A DNA stretch of 64,000 nucleotides from positions 1,240,001 through 1,304,000 of the forward strand of contig NZ_AP025507.1 of NCBI RefSeq assembly GCF_024347595.1, given 5' to 3'. The first letter of the stretch is position 1; each line of letters starts with the position of its first letter. The notes under the pieces are model-generated. The model had not been told where the DNA came from and searched no databases. It saw only the letters and a list, made by a program, of their open reading frames with translations. Positions 25,173 through 33,359 of the stretch are shown here, one piece after another. Both the position numbers and the translations under genes were made by a program. The DNA is from Vibrio pomeroyi (lineage in GTDB: Bacteria; Pseudomonadota; Gammaproteobacteria; Enterobacterales; Vibrionaceae).

Positions 25173-26047
25173 TGGATTGGTTACGACAACTTGCCATTAG
25201 TGGTGTGGAAGCGGGCTGGTTATCAGACAGCTTCATGTATGCCTTTATGGTTAATGCTCTGGTTGCAGCGTTACTACTTGGCCCTCTGTTAGGTGGGCTT
25301 GGTACCTTGGTGATTGCCAAGCGTCTGGCTTTCTTCTCAGAAGCCGTCGGTCACGCAGCATTAACCGGTATCGCTATTGGTGTTTTGCTTGGCGAGCCAC
25401 CAGAAAACCCAATCATTGGTCTGTTTAGCTTCTGCATGATCTTTGCTCTGCTTCTTCACTTTGTAAGAAACAGAACCAACGTACCATACGATACTTTAGT
25501 CGGTGTGTTTCTAGCATTAGCTCTAGCAGTAGGCGCGGCATTGCTGATGTACGTTGCTCGTAAGATCAATATCCACATGCTTGAAAACGTATTGTTCGGC
25601 TCGATTCTTACCGTAACTGACCAAGACTTAGCGATTCTCGCAGGAAGTTGCGCGATCATCATCTTGCTCTTGATACCGACGTTTAACCGCATTCTCCTGA
25701 CTTGTATCAGCCCTGATATTGCGAAGGTACGTGGTTACAACACCAGCTTTTACGATTATTTGTTTGTCATGATGATCACCTTAGTAACAATTGCGGCCGT
25801 GAAGATCGTAGGTGCAGTTCTAGTGGGTGCGTTATTGCTGATTCCAGGTGCGACAGCTCGTTTGTTGACTAAACGTATGGGGAGCTTTGTACTGCTGTCG
25901 GCATTACTCGCGACCATCGCGTGTTTGGTTGGAACAGTATTGCCTATGGAGCTCAAACTGCCAGTGCCATCGGGCGCGTCAATCATCATCGTTTCTGCAA
26001 CATTTTTCCTAGCAGCAACGCTATACCGAATTGTAAGAAAGGCGTAA
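25172..26047 (+). CDS. Metal ABC transporter permease
   Basis: A 291-residue inner-membrane permease of the ABC-3 family (ZnuB/MntC type) with about eight hydrophobic segments. Family features include AFFSEAVGHAALTGIAIG and GALLLIPGATARLL. It follows the ATPase with TAATG overlap and precedes the second binding-protein-like gene by two bases. Substrate is set by the binding protein and is not certain. Confidence 0.94.
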   Translation: MDWLRQLAISGVEAGWLSDSFMYAFMVNALVAALLLGPLLGGLGTLVIAKRLAFFSEAVGHAALTGIAIGVLLGEPPENPIIGLFSFCMIFALLLHFVRNRTNVPYDTLVGVFLALALAVGAALLMYVARKINIHMLENVLFGSILTVTDQDLAILAGSCAIIILLLIPTFNRILLTCISPDIAKVRGYNTSFYDYLFVMMITLVTIAAVKIVGAVLVGALLLIPGATARLLTKRMGSFVLLSALLATIACLVGTVLPMELKLPVPSGASIIIVSATFFLAATLYRIVRKA

Positions 26048-26049
26048 TC

Positions 26050-26973
26050 ATGACTTGTTTAATGAATCGTATCGCTAGCTCAGTAAAAGCAGCGGCTCAA
26101 GTGAGTGTGCTGGGTAGTGTGTTAATGGCTGGTTCTGTGCTGTCACTGAACGTGAATGCAGAAGATATTCTAACCAGTGCACCTGTGACTTATGCATTGG
26201 CGACAGAGCTAACCAAAGGCACGGACATTACGACCGAATACCTGCCACCCAAGCGCTACGGTATTGACCGTCTGCCGAATTGGTTTGGTACCAAGGGTGC
26301 GAGTAAAGTGCTTCAATCGGGTGAAAAGGCGACCGTTGCGGTAACACTGTCATCCATCTGGCAAGCGGATCCTACCTTTGTCTACGCAAGACAAGGCAAT
26401 ATCCGCTTAGTTGAGGTTGATGCCGCTCAAGCGATTACACCGCGTGCACAAGGCGTTGCGGCGCTTACATTGTCGAATGGTGATGTGTCTAAATACGCGT
26501 GGTTAAACCCGACCAACTTAACGCGTATGGCGGCGATTGTGGCTGACGACTTTAAGTTGTTGTGGCCTGCGCAAGCTGAAACGATTGATAGTAACTTACA
26601 ACGTGTGATGTTGGATGTTCGTGAACTGATCAACAAGCAGCAAGCAGTATTGCTAGATAATGACGTAGATTCAGTATTGTTGCTTTCAGAAAGCTTGGAA
26701 GATTTTGCCTCTGGCAGCCAATTGTTTGTTGAAGAGCGTATGTTCAAAGCCGAGCTTGAGTGGACAGACAAAGACAAAGCCAAGCTTAAAGAGATGTTCT
26801 CAGAAGACGATGCTCTATGGGTAGTCACAGCGAAAAAGCCAAGTAACTTGATTAAATCATTGGTACCGAATGAGCGTATCTTAGTGGTGGATTCTGTTGA
26901 TCGTTGGGGTAGAGCTGGGATTAATGGAAAAGCGCCGTTTGCCCGTTGGGAAGTGCAGCCATTCAAAGGCTAA
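26050..26973 (+). CDS. Histidine-free ZnuA-like protein
   Basis: A 307-residue secreted protein (signal peptide ending VNA, about residue 37) that follows the cluster A-I binding-protein pattern, for example YAWLNPTNLTRMAAIVADDFK, which matches the usual HxWLdP segment. It has no histidine at all, so the normal metal ligands are missing. AAAGG lies 7 bases before ATG 26050. As last gene of the operon it may be a regulator or partner of the transporter, or bind another ligand. A Glu/Asp-only or non-metal site is possible. A strong terminator follows. Confidence 0.75.
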   Translation: MTCLMNRIASSVKAAAQVSVLGSVLMAGSVLSLNVNAEDILTSAPVTYALATELTKGTDITTEYLPPKRYGIDRLPNWFGTKGASKVLQSGEKATVAVTLSSIWQADPTFVYARQGNIRLVEVDAAQAITPRAQGVAALTLSNGDVSKYAWLNPTNLTRMAAIVADDFKLLWPAQAETIDSNLQRVMLDVRELINKQQAVLLDNDVDSVLLLSESLEDFASGSQLFVEERMFKAELEWTDKDKAKLKEMFSEDDALWVVTAKKPSNLIKSLVPNERILVVDSVDRWGRAGINGKAPFARWEVQPFKG

Positions 26974-26999
26974 TCAGCGCGATTACAAATGGTAGGATC

Positions 27000-27032
27000 A
27001 AAAAAGCAGCCCAAATAAAGGCTGCTTTTTTT
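27000..27032 (+). terminator. Terminator of the metal operon
   Basis: AAAAAGCAGCC and GGCTGCTTTTT form a strong stem with an 8-base loop and a long T run, 27 bases after the last gene of the operon. Confidence 0.93.
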
Positions 27033-27088
27033 GTTCTTGCCTGTTGGCTCTGAAAAGAGTGTCAGACAAGAGGACTGCGAGTTTAAGC

Positions 27089-27298
27089 TTATTCTGCAGT
27101 TTTTGTCTCTTCAGCTTCAACAGTTGTTTCTACTGAACCTTCAGCTTGCTCTTGAGCTGCTTTCGCTTGTTCTTCAGCTTCCATTTTTGCGCGGTCAGCT
27201 TTAGAAATGTAGCGAGGCTTGTTGCTACTATGCAGTTTAGAATTCGCCTGTTTCTGCTTCTTTTTTAGAATTTGATTGATTTTTTTCTTACGGTTCAT
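27089..27298 (-). CDS. Small basic DUF2986 protein
   Basis: A 69-residue protein: strongly basic first half (MNRKKKINQILKKKQKQ), then PRYISKADRAK and an acidic Ala/Glu-rich tail. It matches DUF2986, small proteins of gamma-proteobacteria with no known function. The lysine-rich head could bind nucleic acid, which is a guess. It is monocistronic and faces the metal operon. Confidence 0.8.
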   Translation of the reverse strand: MNRKKKINQILKKKQKQANSKLHSSNKPRYISKADRAKMEAEEQAKAAQEQAEGSVETTVEAEETKTAE

Positions 27299-27395
27299 TG
27301 CTGCATAGCCTTGTATTTAGTTTAGGCGGTGGAGGATAATCATTTTAGCTCTAGAACTCAATATTTACATGGTATTCAGCAAGGAAAATATCACT

Positions 27396-27911
27396 ATGCA
27401 GGCAGTCGAGACCGAACGTTTAAGATTAAGAATGATCACACCTCGAGATGCGACGTTTATTCAACGATTATACAGCTCAGAAGATTTCTTGCGTTACATC
27501 GGTGATAAGGAAATCAACGACACTGAAAAGGCTGTCGAATACATCAAAAACAACATTCTCAAAATGCACCAAGAGAAGGGTGTTTGTTTGTTGATGGTTG
27601 AAATCAAGGAGACTTCAACGCCAATTGGTATCTGCGGACTAATCAAAAGGGATACCTTAGAGTCGCATGATATTGGCTACGGGTTTGTTCCTGAGTTTTA
27701 TGGTCAAGGCTTTGCCCGAGAAGCAGCAAAGGTGATAATTGAACAAGCTAAGCAGAATGCTGATATCGATCATTTAGTTGCCATCACAACCTCTGATAAC
27801 ATTCGAAGTATCGCATTACTGACTAAGTTAGGTTTTGTGTTCGAGCGAGTTGAAGATGTGATCAGCGAAAGCGTTAATCTCAACCTGTACGGTTTCTCAT
27901 TAGGTAATTAA
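27396..27911 (+). CDS. GNAT acetyltransferase, RimJ/RimL type
   Basis: A 171-residue acetyltransferase with the RimL-like start ETERLRLRMITPRDA, the acetyl-CoA-binding motif around PEFYGQGFAREAAK, and the late motif NIRSIALLTKLGF. Such enzymes acetylate protein N termini or small amines; the substrate here is unknown. An upstream in-frame ATG at 27369 exists, but AAGGAAA sits 8 bases before ATG 27396. The next gene begins three bases after its stop. Confidence 0.88.
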   Translation: MQAVETERLRLRMITPRDATFIQRLYSSEDFLRYIGDKEINDTEKAVEYIKNNILKMHQEKGVCLLMVEIKETSTPIGICGLIKRDTLESHDIGYGFVPEFYGQGFAREAAKVIIEQAKQNADIDHLVAITTSDNIRSIALLTKLGFVFERVEDVISESVNLNLYGFSLGN

Positions 27912-27914
27912 AAC

Positions 27915-28310
27915 ATGTTCCAACATAACAATATTCTACAAGGCGAGCTTGCAACGGAGTACAAAACCGTTATTGCGATGGTGCACATCTATTGCAAAGA
28001 TCACCACAGTGAAGTTCGTAAGAATAACGCGTTATGTAAGGAGTGTGAGCAACTGTTGCGTTACGCCGAAACACGACTGGATAGATGTCCTTATGGCGAA
28101 GCAAAACCGACCTGTAACAAGTGTCCAATTCACTGCTATAAACCGGATCCGAAAGAGCAAATGCGATTGGTGATGCGCTATGCCGGGCCAAGAATGCTAC
28201 TTAAGCATCCTATTTTAGCGATTCGACATCTGATTCATGAAAAACGAAAAGTGCCGGAAAAGCCATTGCCGAATGTGTCGAACCGCCATATTCGAATGAA
28301 TAAGAAGTAA
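27915..28310 (+). CDS. YgbA-family (nitrous-oxide-stimulated promoter) protein
   Basis: A 131-residue cytoplasmic protein. The core has the family's cysteine pattern: C in YCKDHH, CKECEQLL, CPYGEAKPTCNKCPIHCYKPD, then the MRYAGPRMLLKHP stretch. In E. coli the relative YgbA is controlled by the nitric-oxide sensor NsrR, and the cysteines suggest a metal or Fe-S site. It lies just after the acetyltransferase gene and is probably co-transcribed. I see no clear NsrR site. Function in nitrosative stress is inferred from the family. Confidence 0.85.
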   Translation: MFQHNNILQGELATEYKTVIAMVHIYCKDHHSEVRKNNALCKECEQLLRYAETRLDRCPYGEAKPTCNKCPIHCYKPDPKEQMRLVMRYAGPRMLLKHPILAIRHLIHEKRKVPEKPLPNVSNRHIRMNKK

Positions 28311-28341
28311 CTTGCGCTTTAAAGTAGTTTTTAAAGAAACG

Positions 28342-28370
28342 AAAAAGGCCTGATTTCTCAGACCTTTTTT
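28342..28370. terminator. Bidirectional terminator
   Basis: AAAAAGGCCTGA and TCAGACCTTTTTT form a stem with one mismatch and a TTTC loop, with A and T flanks. It lies between the YgbA gene (plus) and the MATE gene (minus). Confidence 0.88.
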
Positions 28371-28419
28371 GATGTAGATACGTTTTATCTAAGCTTGAAT
28401 ATAGCCAGGTAACTGTAAT

Positions 28420-29817
28420 TTACGCTGCTTGTGGCTCTTCGTAGGTCACCGTTAGGTTATTGATCCAGCGTCTGCTCAAGTAACGGTGTGAACAGATAGC
28501 CAATTTCACTACTTCTTCTACTAACATCAGTCCATAGATGTATTTGAAGTCCCATCCAGCGACAAACGCGCCATAAACACATACTGGAATGCCCACCATC
28601 CACATCGCGATGAAATCCATGCGAAGGCAGAAAGCGTTATCACCACCAGCACGAATAATACCGTTAATGATCACCATGTTGAGCATACGAATCACGACAG
28701 CAAAGCACATGATCATCATTGCAGGCGAAGCGAGCGGGTATAAAGCGTCTGTGGTCAGGTTTAGCCATGATAGAACATGCTCTTTACCCATAAACAATAG
28801 TAAGCCTACAACCGCACCAAAACCAACCACGGCTTTAATGAATGTCAGACCCATGCTCATAGCGTCATCAAACTCATCACGACCGAGTGAGTGACCAAGC
28901 AACACTGAACACGCAACCGAGATACCAAAGAATATCGAGTAGCACAGCGACTCAAAAGGCGCGAGCATTGAGAATACTGCGAGCTCCGTTGTGCCCATGT
29001 GACCAAAGATCATTTGGTAAGCCATAGTACCCATTGCCCATAAAACGGCATTCATGGTCAGTGGAAGCGCAATACGACGATAAGACAACCAAAGCGACGG
29101 ACGATGTGGTGAACTCGGCGTGGTTAATAACCAATGGTTACGCATACGCATGTAGCCATACATCAAGCCCACTTGAATCAAGCGCGCTAAAGTGGTTGCT
29201 AATGCCGCACCTGCAACGCCCATCGCTGGAATACCGAAGGCACCTTTAATGAGTACGAAGTTAAGTGCGATGTTAAGGGCAATCGTCACCGCACCAAGTA
29301 ATAGTGGTGTTACGGTGTCACCTGATGAGCGCATGCTTGCTTCTACCACTACGACAATATGAGTCAGCAGCAGAACAGGGAATCCATACCAAAGGTAAGT
29401 TGCGCCAAGTTTAATCACGGTTTGATCGCTGGTTTGCAACATCATCAAAAACTGGGAACCAAGAGTGATGATTGCAGTCACAGGCAGCAGAACTTTTAAG
29501 CCAAATACCATCGCGATAGACGATACTGTGCGCGCGCTTTTACGGTCGTTCTTTCCCCAATATTGAGCGACTAACGTTCCGTTTGCTGAGGCCAACCCTG
29601 CCATAATCATAATAGCAACGAAGTGCCATTTTGATGCAATTCCCACAGCGGCAGCTGCTTCCATACCAAAGTCACTGACCATTAAGACGTCAGCAAGGGC
29701 AAGAATAGCAACTAGCGCACTTTGCAAAGCAACAGGCAAACCAAGTTTTACGATACGAGGTAAGATGCTCTCTGGCTTGTAATTCATAGATGAGTTAGGG
29801 TTGATGTTAGTTGTCAT
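28420..29817 (-). CDS. MATE-family efflux transporter (first of two)
   Basis: A 465-residue inner-membrane antiporter with 12 hydrophobic segments in two related halves. MATE proteins export cationic drugs or metabolites against Na+ or H+. GGAGAG precedes the ATG. It is divergent from an AraC regulator with only 50 bases between, so that regulator most likely controls it. The protein resembles the MATE at 46853-48238, including the C-terminal pattern RWINNL (KWINNL in the other). The substrate is unknown. Confidence 0.92.
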   Translation of the reverse strand: MTTNINPNSSMNYKPESILPRIVKLGLPVALQSALVAILALADVLMVSDFGMEAAAAVGIASKWHFVAIMIMAGLASANGTLVAQYWGKNDRKSARTVSSIAMVFGLKVLLPVTAIITLGSQFLMMLQTSDQTVIKLGATYLWYGFPVLLLTHIVVVVEASMRSSGDTVTPLLLGAVTIALNIALNFVLIKGAFGIPAMGVAGAALATTLARLIQVGLMYGYMRMRNHWLLTTPSSPHRPSLWLSYRRIALPLTMNAVLWAMGTMAYQMIFGHMGTTELAVFSMLAPFESLCYSIFFGISVACSVLLGHSLGRDEFDDAMSMGLTFIKAVVGFGAVVGLLLFMGKEHVLSWLNLTTDALYPLASPAMMIMCFAVVIRMLNMVIINGIIRAGGDNAFCLRMDFIAMWMVGIPVCVYGAFVAGWDFKYIYGLMLVEEVVKLAICSHRYLSRRWINNLTVTYEEPQAA

Positions 29818-29867
29818 AAGCTCTCCGATTTATGGCAGAACTATAGTGATTTGAGCGAAGTAACAAC

Positions 29868-30761
29868 ATGTTTAAAAAACAACAAAACCTGTGCGAATCC
29901 GTCATTGATACCATGAAGCCTAAATCAACGTGGCAAGATGATGTTTTTCTCGCGGAACAATGTAAAGAACGTTTTTTGACCGTTGAAGATATCCCAGAGA
30001 TGAAAAGCTGCGGTGTCTACATGGGTGGCATGGCAAAGCTGCATGACGCGTATTGGGTTGAACGTGAATCTGTAAATGTTCATACGTTGATTTTTACTCA
30101 AGAAGGGGGCGGAATCCTTACCACCGAGACCTCAGTGCAAGCGATTACGCCATACACGCTGGTGGTTCTTCCTGCTGGAACCCCATTTCGCTTTGAACTC
30201 GATCCTCAATATAACTATTGGAAAATGGCGTGGATGCTGACGCCTGATACCCAGCAGTGGCAACATATTGCGAGCTTAGGTCAGAGCATTGTCCCTTTCG
30301 GCGAGTGCGAACAAATCTGGTCTCTGATGAACTTGGTTCACTTTGAAATTGATGGCAGGGCTAGTTACAGAAAGCTGCTGATGAGCGAAATCATACGCAC
30401 GTTAACAGGGTTTGAACCTAAATCGACCAGCACCACGGCACGTGTTCAGGCGTTATACAACGAAATCGAAAGCAGTCTGCATTTAGCGTGGACAGTAGCA
30501 GGCATGGCTGAGCGTGTGTTTATTAGTGAAGAGCAGTTAAATCGAGTTACGAAGTCGCTGTTCAATGTTTCTCCGCGCAGCAAATTGATTCAGTTGAGAA
30601 TGGATAAAGCGACTAGTTTGTTGAAGCAGCAAGATTGGTCGGTGTCGATGATAGCCAATCGTCTGGGTTATAAAGACCCATATAATTTCTCACATCGGTT
30701 TAAGAAGCATTTTGGATTATCTCCGAGCCAATATCGTAAAAGTCACCGCCTGACACGCTAA
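29868..30761 (+). CDS. AraC-family regulator beside MATE gene (first of two)
   Basis: A 297-residue regulator. The N-terminal half is an AraC-type cupin (sensor) domain with VVLPAGTPFRF. The C-terminal half has two helix-turn-helix motifs, the first at AWTVAGMAERVFISEEQLNR and the second at IANRLGYKDPYNFSHRFKKHFGLSPSQYR, the family signature. It is divergent from the MATE gene, so it is a likely local activator of efflux. Similar in size and layout to the AraC protein at 48371-49213. The inducer is unknown. Confidence 0.9.
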   Translation: MFKKQQNLCESVIDTMKPKSTWQDDVFLAEQCKERFLTVEDIPEMKSCGVYMGGMAKLHDAYWVERESVNVHTLIFTQEGGGILTTETSVQAITPYTLVVLPAGTPFRFELDPQYNYWKMAWMLTPDTQQWQHIASLGQSIVPFGECEQIWSLMNLVHFEIDGRASYRKLLMSEIIRTLTGFEPKSTSTTARVQALYNEIESSLHLAWTVAGMAERVFISEEQLNRVTKSLFNVSPRSKLIQLRMDKATSLLKQQDWSVSMIANRLGYKDPYNFSHRFKKHFGLSPSQYRKSHRLTR

Positions 30762-30991
30762 CTTATTGATCTGAAAATCAAAGTAAAAGGTCCGGAGGAA
30801 CGTGTCTGATATTTGGACGAAATTTAACTGAAAATCCAATATAAAACAGTGTTCATTTACGATGTCTGATAACTGAAGAATGCAGTAGATTTACTGTATT
30901 GTTAACGATCGGGGTTATGTACTTTTCTCTTACTTTTATGGTCATGCCTAGGCAAATCGGTATGGCTGATTCACAAAATAAGAGGTAAGTG

Positions 30992-31336
30992 ATGCCACAA
31001 GATATAACGGACATGCCGGACTTTAGTTCTGAACGGGTAATCGTTCTTAACAGGCGAGAAGTGAATACTAAAACGAAATTGGTCCGAAAGGAAGAGAACG
31101 GGTCAATCGTCGGGACATTATCTGAACCACACCGTAAGGTACTTTTCTATCTTTACCAGAACAAAGGCGTGGTCATCAGCAAGAATATTCTCAAGCGTGT
31201 AGGGTGGCCTGGTAAGTCTGTGACATCCGCTTCAGTGCTTGTTGCCATTTATGAAATTCGCAGAATGATAGACTGTAAATGCATCTATACCATACCGAAT
31301 GAAGGCTATTTGTTAGAGCCCAGACCCTGCTGTTGA
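30992..31336 (+). CDS. Stand-alone winged-helix protein, ToxR/OmpR type (1)
   Basis: A 114-residue protein consisting of little more than a Trans_reg_C winged helix: LSEPHRKVLFYLYQNKGVVISK, then SVTSASVLVAIYEIRRMI, then YTIPNEGYLLEP. It has no receiver, no membrane segment and no sensor domain. AGAGG lies 6 bases before ATG 30992 (a GTG directly before it is a poorer start). A paralogue follows at 31491-31832. It might compete with or partner membrane-bound ToxR-like regulators; this is inference. Confidence 0.8.
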   Translation: MPQDITDMPDFSSERVIVLNRREVNTKTKLVRKEENGSIVGTLSEPHRKVLFYLYQNKGVVISKNILKRVGWPGKSVTSASVLVAIYEIRRMIDCKCIYTIPNEGYLLEPRPCC

Positions 31337-31490
31337 TATTCTGTTCATATTCTTATAATAAAAATTTAATCTCTTTACCGTATACGCTGCTTTCATTATC
31401 TTCGATTTTAAGCGTCCATTTATAAGTGACGTTATTAAACACATCTCTTAATAAAGTTGTGTCGTTGGTTGCTCTATTAGGGAATATTAT

Positions 31491-31832
31491 ATGAATACGG
31501 ACTCTTCCCCTGTAATTGAAGGTAAACGTGTAGAACAAAACGAGGTCTTGGAGGTAAACGGAAAGGTTATTGAGCTGAACACAAAGCTCATACGCAATCT
31601 AGAAAATGGTTATATCGTTGGAACGATGCCATTAGCTTACAGAAAAATGATTCTCTCTATGAATCGTCATCGTGGACAACTATTCAGTGTCCGCCAGCTA
31701 AAAAACATCGGTTGGGAAGGTGAGAAGGTCACCAACTCTTCGGTGATTGTCGCTATTTCAGAGATACGCTCAATTCTTGGTGATGGATTGATCTTAACGA
31801 TCACTGGCGAAGGCTATGTGTTTCAACCATAG
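31491..31832 (+). CDS. Stand-alone winged-helix protein, ToxR/OmpR type (2)
   Basis: A 113-residue paralogue of the preceding gene, aligning over its full length (ELNTKLIRNLENGYIVGTM against NTKTKLVRKEENGSIVGTL, and SSVIVAISEIRSI against ASVLVAIYEIRRM). The wing ends ITGEGYVFQP. It contains only the DNA-binding fold. AGGGA lies 5 bases before the ATG. The 154-base gap from gene 1 suggests separate regulation. The two copies clearly derive from tandem duplication followed by much divergence. Confidence 0.8.
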   Translation: MNTDSSPVIEGKRVEQNEVLEVNGKVIELNTKLIRNLENGYIVGTMPLAYRKMILSMNRHRGQLFSVRQLKNIGWEGEKVTNSSVIVAISEIRSILGDGLILTITGEGYVFQP

Positions 31833-31856
31833 TGTTCACCACTAAGTATCGCGTAT

Positions 31857-31903
31857 AAAAAAGGGCGCTTCCTTCAGACTTATCGTCTTTGGTGAAGAGC
31901 CCC
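31857..31903 (-). terminator. Terminator of the MFS gene
   Basis: On the minus strand GGGGCTCTTC pairs with GGAAGCGCCC with one mismatch, extended by an inner GAC/GTC stem, and is followed by six T. It lies just beyond the MFS stop. Confidence 0.8.
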
Positions 31904-31939
31904 TCAGTGTATCGTTCAATCTTACAAGATTAAAAGCGA

Positions 31940-33091
31940 TTACTCGCCAGCGATTTGTAGCGGAGAGCGTTTTAGGCTTGCGATCAGCATGTAGATCGTT
32001 GTCGCTAGCAGAGACGCGAACAGGTAAGTGAATAACCCTGCTTGAGAATCCATGAAACTGTCTGCCACGATTGGACCTGCAACTGAACCTATGCTGTAGC
32101 AAAGCAGCATGATTTGAGTCACTGACACCAAGTAGCTTGGATCTAAGTTACGGCAGCCCAAGTTAATTGCAATTGGGTAAAGCGCGAACGTTGCCATGCC
32201 TAGCACGAACAGGCTCATGCCTAGTACGTAGAAGTCATGATTGATCGTTAGTACGCCAATGCTCGCAACACCTAATAGGCAGAACAAAGCCATTAACAAC
32301 ACTTGCCCTACATGGTGAGATAACCAAGTCACCATCGGCTGTACAGCCATGCCACCCATGATCACTAAAGCCATCAAGCCACCAATGTCTTCATGCGCAA
32401 TGTTACGTTGAGCAAGCTCTACTGGCATTAAACCGTATATAGCACCCAGTGTAAGCCCAGACACAATGCAGCCAATTAAAGCGCTGTGGCTCAATTTGCT
32501 GACCTGTTTTAGAGACAGAGACTGAGCATCGTGAATCTGTGGTGGTGTTGCTTGTCCGTACATCAGCACAATGATCGCACCAAATAGCAGTGTGAACATC
32601 GCGATAAAAGGTACGCCGCCTGTGATACCTAGGTAACCAATACCGAGTTGACCAACCGCAGAACCGCCGTATAGTGAACACATGTAAATCGCTAGGCGTT
32701 TAGCTCGTTGTGATTCGTCACCGCTCATAAGCCATGATTCAACAATTACGAAAATGCCTGCTACCGCTACACCAGCAACAAAACGAGCCAATAGCCATAC
32801 CGCTTGATGTGGGATCAATGGCAACACAAGGATCGTTGCAATGAACACACTCAGTGCCACTACGAACGCGTCTTTATGACCAATACGAGCAATGGCACGC
32901 TCAATCAATAACGTACCCGCTAGAAGACCTGCGTAAAAGGCACTCGCCAACCAACTCGATAGATTACTGTCTAGGCCATATTCAGACAGCATTAATGGCA
33001 AAGAGCTCATCAAGTAGCCTGAAGCGATCGCGTAGAAAGACAGTGCAATAACTGGAACGGTTATGCGAGTTGTTGGTTGGATGTTGTCCAA
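31940..33091 (-). CDS. MFS transporter, YcaD-like
   Basis: A 383-residue major-facilitator protein with 12 hydrophobic segments. It shows the pattern of the YcaD-like group, for example VAGVAVAGIFVIVESWLMSG and the cytoplasmic loop RIGHKDA after helix 2. The start is TTG at 33091, supported by GGAGG 8 bases upstream; no ATG fits as well. It is monocistronic. Substrate unknown; relatives are annotated as putative efflux or solute transporters. Confidence 0.87.
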   Translation of the reverse strand: MDNIQPTTRITVPVIALSFYAIASGYLMSSLPLMLSEYGLDSNLSSWLASAFYAGLLAGTLLIERAIARIGHKDAFVVALSVFIATILVLPLIPHQAVWLLARFVAGVAVAGIFVIVESWLMSGDESQRAKRLAIYMCSLYGGSAVGQLGIGYLGITGGVPFIAMFTLLFGAIIVLMYGQATPPQIHDAQSLSLKQVSKLSHSALIGCIVSGLTLGAIYGLMPVELAQRNIAHEDIGGLMALVIMGGMAVQPMVTWLSHHVGQVLLMALFCLLGVASIGVLTINHDFYVLGMSLFVLGMATFALYPIAINLGCRNLDPSYLVSVTQIMLLCYSIGSVAGPIVADSFMDSQAGLFTYLFASLLATTIYMLIASLKRSPLQIAGE

Positions 33092-33359
33092 TGCAGGAGC
33101 CTCCGATAGTGAAAGAAACGATGAATTTTCCGCGACTATGGGGGAGAAACTGAATTGGGTAAAACGAATAAAAATGGTCGTTAAGATAAAAGAATTTTAT
33201 CGACTAACGAAACTAAAATACCGTTACGATATTTGGTTAATTGACGAGATTTTATGTGGTCAAAAAGCCGTTAAACCTTTGTTCATCGGTCGTTTAATAG
33301 AGAAGGCGATAGCAATTTAATTACGATGACTAGAATTTAATTAAATGCGTGATTTTCTA

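Noticed and set aside
33063..33320. 85-residue plus-strand frame between the MFS and AraC genes
   Set aside because: Its first part is antisense to the MFS start, and the rest has no motif or ribosome site; not convincing.
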